Of a DNA stretch of 7,629 nucleotides, positions 4,927 to 7,629 are shown piece after piece. A program made the translations under genes and the position numbers. Source of the stretch: Paludibacter sp. (GTDB lineage Bacteria > Bacteroidota > Bacteroidia > Bacteroidales > Paludibacteraceae). The notes beneath the pieces were generated by a model, which worked only from the letters and a program-made list of their open reading frames with translations, did not search any database and was not told the origin of the DNA. Each line of letters begins with the position of its first letter. Position 1 is the first letter of the stretch. The stretch spans positions 1 to 7,629 of the forward strand of contig JAQWCZ010000094.1 in NCBI GenBank assembly GCA_028705705.1, in the 5' to 3' direction.

Positions 4927-5538
4927 ATGGAAATAGAAAATCTTCCCGATCATATAGTATATACACCTCCGGTAATTGAATTTGTGACAGTAGCCGCTGA
5001 AACTTGTCTGTTTTTGGAGCACGCAGTTAATTTGTCACGCGGAGAATTTATTGATAAGAGTGTAAAGATACTGGCATTGTTATATCTGAAAATATCCATG
5101 CTTGAAGTTCCTTCTCGTGTTTACGATGATGAGACCGAAAGATTTGTTACCGAAGAAGATTATAATGATGTCAAAGAGCAGGTAGAGACATTACTCGGGG
5201 AACAGGACTCATACCTGGAGACTTTTCATCCTGATATGGCCATGAGTGACACACCTGTTGCTGCTTTTGTGTCGGAAAATCTGGCGGATGTTTACCAGGA
5301 ATTGAAAGATTTTGCAGCGAATTATCAGTTAGCGGATACTGATGTAATGAACGATGCTCTGGTTACTTGTCTGGAAGGTTTCGGTGAACATTGGGGTCAA
5401 AAAGTCCTAAATGCACTAAAGGCTTTGCATAATATCAAATATAACAAACAAATAGATGAAAATGAAGAGGATGGAGATTCAACTGCCGGTAAGTTAGACC
5501 GTAACACTTTCGTCGATTTTCTGCGTGATGATGAATAA
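4927..5538 (+). CDS. DUF5063 domain-containing protein
   Basis: From ATG 4927 the product has 203 aa and begins MEIENLPDHIVYTPPVIEF. It appears all-helical, acidic and soluble, with no signal peptide or membrane segment. Recognisable blocks are LLYLKISMLE (51-60), SENLADVYQELKDF (116-129) and HWGQKVLNALKALHNIKY (155-172), followed by an acidic, probably disordered tail (about 177-190) and a short end motif F-V-D-F-L-R-D-D-E. I recognise it as the DUF5063 type found in Bacteroidota, whose function is unknown to me. The frame is open upstream to TTG 4858, but that extension would translate the promoter. The exonuclease starts 13 bp downstream and the rRNA methyltransferase follows, so a role connected with RNA is a reasonable guess from context only. 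Confidence 0.85.
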   Translation: MEIENLPDHIVYTPPVIEFVTVAAETCLFLEHAVNLSRGEFIDKSVKILALLYLKISMLEVPSRVYDDETERFVTEEDYNDVKEQVETLLGEQDSYLETFHPDMAMSDTPVAAFVSENLADVYQELKDFAANYQLADTDVMNDALVTCLEGFGEHWGQKVLNALKALHNIKYNKQIDENEEDGDSTAGKLDRNTFVDFLRDDE

Positions 5539-5551
5539 AAGTATGATTTGA

Positions 5552-6169
5552 ATGATAAAACCAAAGATAACTAAAGAGGAAGTTAATGAATTGCCCATCG
5601 TTGTATTTGAAGGTGAGGTAAGCGTTGTTGATAGGGAAGATAAAGTGACTAATGCTATGCAGGTGTTACGTCAGCATAAATTGGTTGGAATTGATACGGA
5701 AACTAAACCTTCGTTTAAAAAGGGAATGTTGCATAAAGTCTCGCTATTGCAGGTTTCTACTGAAAATATTTGTTATTTATTCAGACTCAATAAAATAGCT
5801 TTCCCGAAAGAGCTGAGTGATTTTTTGTCGGATAAGTCGGTTAAAAAAATAGGCCTGGCTTTAAAAGATGATTTCAACGGGCTGAATAAACATCATCGTT
5901 TTAAACCTGAGAATATTGTTGACTTACAGTCGATTGTGAAAAATTATGGAATTATGGAACTTGGACTTCAAAAAATCTTTGCCATCGTATTCAATCAAAA
6001 GATTTCTAAAAGTCAACGCCTGACGAATTGGGAAAGTATGGAGCTGACTGAGCAACAACAACGTTATGCGGCAACAGATGCCTGGGCTGCCCTGATGATT
6101 TATAAGCAGTTGATGAAAGAAAAGAAGCTGACGAAAGTGGAGATTGAGTTATTAGCTAATAACGAATAG
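5552..6169 (+). CDS. DEDDy-type 3'-5' exonuclease domain protein (RNase D-like)
   Basis: The 205-aa protein is essentially one DnaQ-like exonuclease domain. Such domains remove nucleotides from 3' ends by two-metal-ion catalysis. Exo I is G-I-D-T-E-T (46-51, D48 and E50); Exo II is in G-L-A-L-K-D-D-F (101-108, D106 or D107); Exo III is Y172-A-A-T-D176, the Y-x3-D form that defines the DEDDy group. This is the group of RNase D, WRN and the polymerase I proofreading domain. No HRDC, helicase or polymerase domain is attached, so substrate (RNA or DNA) is not settled; RNA is favoured by the neighbouring rRNA methylase. ATG 5552 is chosen because an ATG at 5543 stops after two codons. The last codons run into a palindrome/direct-repeat patch (6149-6174). 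Confidence 0.93.
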   Translation: MIKPKITKEEVNELPIVVFEGEVSVVDREDKVTNAMQVLRQHKLVGIDTETKPSFKKGMLHKVSLLQVSTENICYLFRLNKIAFPKELSDFLSDKSVKKIGLALKDDFNGLNKHHRFKPENIVDLQSIVKNYGIMELGLQKIFAIVFNQKISKSQRLTNWESMELTEQQQRYAATDAWAALMIYKQLMKEKKLTKVEIELLANNE

Positions 6170-6174
6170 CTAAT
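6149..6174. repeat. 14-bp palindrome and 8-bp direct repeat at the exonuclease stop codon
   Basis: TTATTAGCTAATAA (6149-6162) is a perfect palindrome. Within and after it TAGCTAAT occurs twice (6153-6160 and 6167-6174), separated by AACGAA. The patch supplies the last codons (L-L-A-N-N-E) and the stop of the exonuclease gene. The string CGAATAGC is shared with the heptamer repeat upstream of mnmD. Confidence 0.6.
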
Positions 6175-6188
6175 CACCACCCAACGAA

Positions 6189-6203
6189 GCTGCCGTAGGT
6201 AGC
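6189..6203 (+). repeat. Short hairpin between exonuclease and methyltransferase genes
   Basis: GCTGCC (6189-6194), loop GTA, and GGTAGC (6198-6203) pair over 6 bp with one G-U wobble. No T-run follows, so it is not an intrinsic terminator. The 73-bp gap (6170-6242) has no TAnnTTTG box, so the methyltransferase gene is probably reached by read-through. The hairpin may be a relic of a palindromic repeat or a weak processing site. Confidence 0.4.
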
Positions 6204-6242
6204 GACAAAACCGGATACTAAAGACAGGCGACATAAAAAAAT

Positions 6243-7418
6243 ATGATTAAAATACATTTAAAACCCAAAAAAGAAGAAAGCCTTCGTCGTTTTCACCCCT
6301 GGGTATTTTCCGGTGCCATTCAGTTCATTGAAGGTAAACCTGATGAGGGTGATTTGGTTGCGGTATATGCGGCGGACAAAAGTTTTCTGGCTATAGGGCA
6401 TTACCAAATTGGTAGTATAGCTGTACGCATTTTATCTTTTGCTGATGTGCTTATTGCTGATGATTTTTGGCTTGAAAAGGTAAATGCTGCCTATCAATTG
6501 CGTGTAACTGCCGGATTGATTCATGTTGATAACAATACTTTCCGGTTGATTCATGGAGAAGGAGACAATTTGCCCGGTTTAATTGTGGATGTATATGGTG
6601 ATACCGCGGTGATGCAGGCACATTCAGTGGGAATGCACTATGTTAGGAAAACACTGGCCGAAGCCATTGTGAAATGTGTACCGGGTGTGCAAAATGTGTA
6701 TTATAAATCGGAAACAACTTTGCCTTTCAAAGCGGCTCTTGAACCGGAAAATGGATTTCTGATGGGAAAAAATAAGGCCGGTCATACCACTTTGGAGCAC
6801 GGACTTCAGTTTCAGGTTGATTGGTTGAAAGGACAAAAAACCGGTTTTTTCATCGATCAGCGGGAAAACCGGGCTTTGTTGGAACAATATGCAAAAGGTA
6901 AAACCGTGTTGAATATGTTCTGTTATACAGGCGGGTTTTCTGTTTACGCGATGCGGGGAGGAGCAAAGCTGGTGCATTCGGTCGATAGTTCAGCAAAAGC
7001 CATAGAGCTGACCGATCAGAATGTGGCGTTAAACTTTCCCGGGGATGCCCGTCATGCTTCTTTTGCAGAAGATGCCTTTCGTTATCTGAATGCCAACAAA
7101 AACCAATATGATTTAATTATCCTGGATCCACCAGCTTTTGCCAAACACCGGGATGCAGTAAGAAATGCCCTGAAAGGATATAAGCGACTCAATGCAAAAG
7201 GTATCGAACAGGTAAAACCTGGGGGTGTCATTTTTACTTTCTCCTGTTCGCAGGTAATCAGTAAGGAACAGTTTAGGTTGGCTGTGTTCAGTGCGGCAGC
7301 CGAAACAGGTCGTAATGTGCGTATTCTTCATCAGTTAACACAGCCTGTAGATCATCCCGTTAACATTTATCATCCGGAAGGAGAGTATTTGAAAGGATTG
7401 GTGTTGTATGTGGAGTGA
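6243..7418 (+). CDS. rlmI: RlmI-type class I SAM-dependent 23S rRNA (cytosine-C5) methyltransferase
   Basis: The 391-aa length matches RlmI (about 396 aa), which makes m5C1962 in E. coli 23S rRNA. Domains in order: N-terminal PUA RNA-binding domain (about 2-75, with R-F-H-P-W-V-F-S-G-A-I), a middle domain (about 80-190, with HGEGDNLPGLIVDVYGD, 104-120), and a Rossmann methyltransferase domain (about 195-391). Key motifs are TGFFIDQRENR (200-210), SAM motif I VLNMFCYTGGFSVYA (222-236), acidic D248, motif IV L-D-P-P-A-F (294-299), and motif VI F-T-F-S-C-S (331-336), where C335 is the likely catalytic cysteine. The end YLKGLVLYVE is typical. The family (COG1092) is certain; the exact target nucleotide is inferred by homology. 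It is the last gene of the cluster and is followed by a palindrome at 7437. Confidence 0.93.
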   Translation: MIKIHLKPKKEESLRRFHPWVFSGAIQFIEGKPDEGDLVAVYAADKSFLAIGHYQIGSIAVRILSFADVLIADDFWLEKVNAAYQLRVTAGLIHVDNNTFRLIHGEGDNLPGLIVDVYGDTAVMQAHSVGMHYVRKTLAEAIVKCVPGVQNVYYKSETTLPFKAALEPENGFLMGKNKAGHTTLEHGLQFQVDWLKGQKTGFFIDQRENRALLEQYAKGKTVLNMFCYTGGFSVYAMRGGAKLVHSVDSSAKAIELTDQNVALNFPGDARHASFAEDAFRYLNANKNQYDLIILDPPAFAKHRDAVRNALKGYKRLNAKGIEQVKPGGVIFTFSCSQVISKEQFRLAVFSAAAETGRNVRILHQLTQPVDHPVNIYHPEGEYLKGLVLYVE

Positions 7419-7436
7419 ATTTTTATTTATGCCATC

Positions 7437-7469
7437 AGACCTGTCAGGTTTTCAAAACCTGACAGGTCT
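7437..7469. repeat. Perfect nested palindrome after rlmI
   Basis: AGACCTGTCAGGTTTT (7437-7452) and AAAACCTGACAGGTCT (7454-7469) are exact reverse complements about a single central C. Each arm also holds its own 11-bp palindrome, ACCTGTCAGGT (7439-7449) and ACCTGACAGGT (7457-7467), so it can fold as one long hairpin or two small ones. It begins 18 bp after the rlmI stop. The 3' flank TTGGATAATC has no U-run, so it is not a canonical terminator, though a 16-bp stem could still block 3' exonucleases. It looks like a REP-type element. Confidence 0.9.
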
Positions 7470-7540
7470 TGGATAATCTTGGAGTAAATGACTTTTATTG
7501 CCTCAAAAACCTGTTTCTTAGCATATTTTAAGAAAGTTTC

Positions 7541-7571
7541 TTTGCCAATTGAAAACTAATCCATATATTTG
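7541..7571 (+). promoter_or_regulatory. Consensus promoter for a gene to the right of the window
   Basis: TTTG (7541-7544), a 19-nt spacer and TATATTTG (7564-7571) match the Bacteroidota consensus at every defined position. No start codon with a lasting frame is evident in the remaining 58 bases, so the target gene begins beyond 7629 with a leader of at least about 50 nt. A 13-bp palindrome, AAGAAAGTTTCTT (7530-7542), overlaps the -33 box and could be an operator or chance A/T symmetry. Confidence 0.8.
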
Positions 7572-7629
7572 CAGCCCTAACAATATTTTAAACACTCAAA
7601 ATTCAATTGCCTATAGCATAAAATTACGC

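Noticed and set aside
1..7629. CRISPR array, transposase, phage, toxin-antitoxin or defence genes
   Set aside because: No regularly spaced repeats of CRISPR length, no transposase or integrase motifs, and no tRNA or rRNA gene were found on either strand.

Overview
The window looks like a piece of a Bacteroidota (probably Bacteroidales) chromosome of moderately low GC. Three things suggest this. Several promoters fit the Bacteroides-type consensus TTTG-N19-TAnnTTTG. Starts lack Shine-Dalgarno sequences and sit in A/T-rich leaders. The protein families are Bacteroidota-like (89-aa S15, DUF5063, a FolK with a DR-x2-DVD motif). The first 11 bases match the end of an Illumina adapter, so the left edge is probably a true contig end and the bases there are not genomic.

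Layout. Positions 12-2015 read leftward: a 7-codon stub of a gene cut by the contig end (possibly hisS), then rpsO (ribosomal protein S15), mnmD (tRNA wobble-uridine methyltransferase) and rbr (rubrerythrin, peroxide defence). rpsO and rbr each end in a good intrinsic terminator, and rpsO has an almost perfect promoter. A divergent promoter region at 2016-2233 separates rbr from a rightward pair, an ABC-F ATPase and folK (folate synthesis), 14 bp apart. A convergent small gene (DUF2007-like, 4566-4796) follows. A second divergent promoter region then drives a rightward cluster: DUF5063 protein, DEDDy 3'-5' exonuclease and RlmI-type rRNA methyltransferase. The last 211 bp hold a perfect nested palindrome and a consensus promoter for a gene beyond the window.

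Functionally this is mostly housekeeping, weighted to translation and RNA: S15, MnmD, ABC-F, an RNase D-like exonuclease and an rRNA methylase, plus one folate gene and one oxidative-stress gene. No phage, defence, CRISPR or transposase gene is visible.

The least ordinary signal is in the short repeats. Nearly every gene boundary carries a small tandem or palindromic element (558-661, 1332-1352, 2060-2083, 6149-6203, 7437-7469). One REP-like palindrome (3837-3860) lies in frame inside the ABC-F gene, where it encodes part of a linker. Whether these are genome-wide repeat families cannot be judged from one window.
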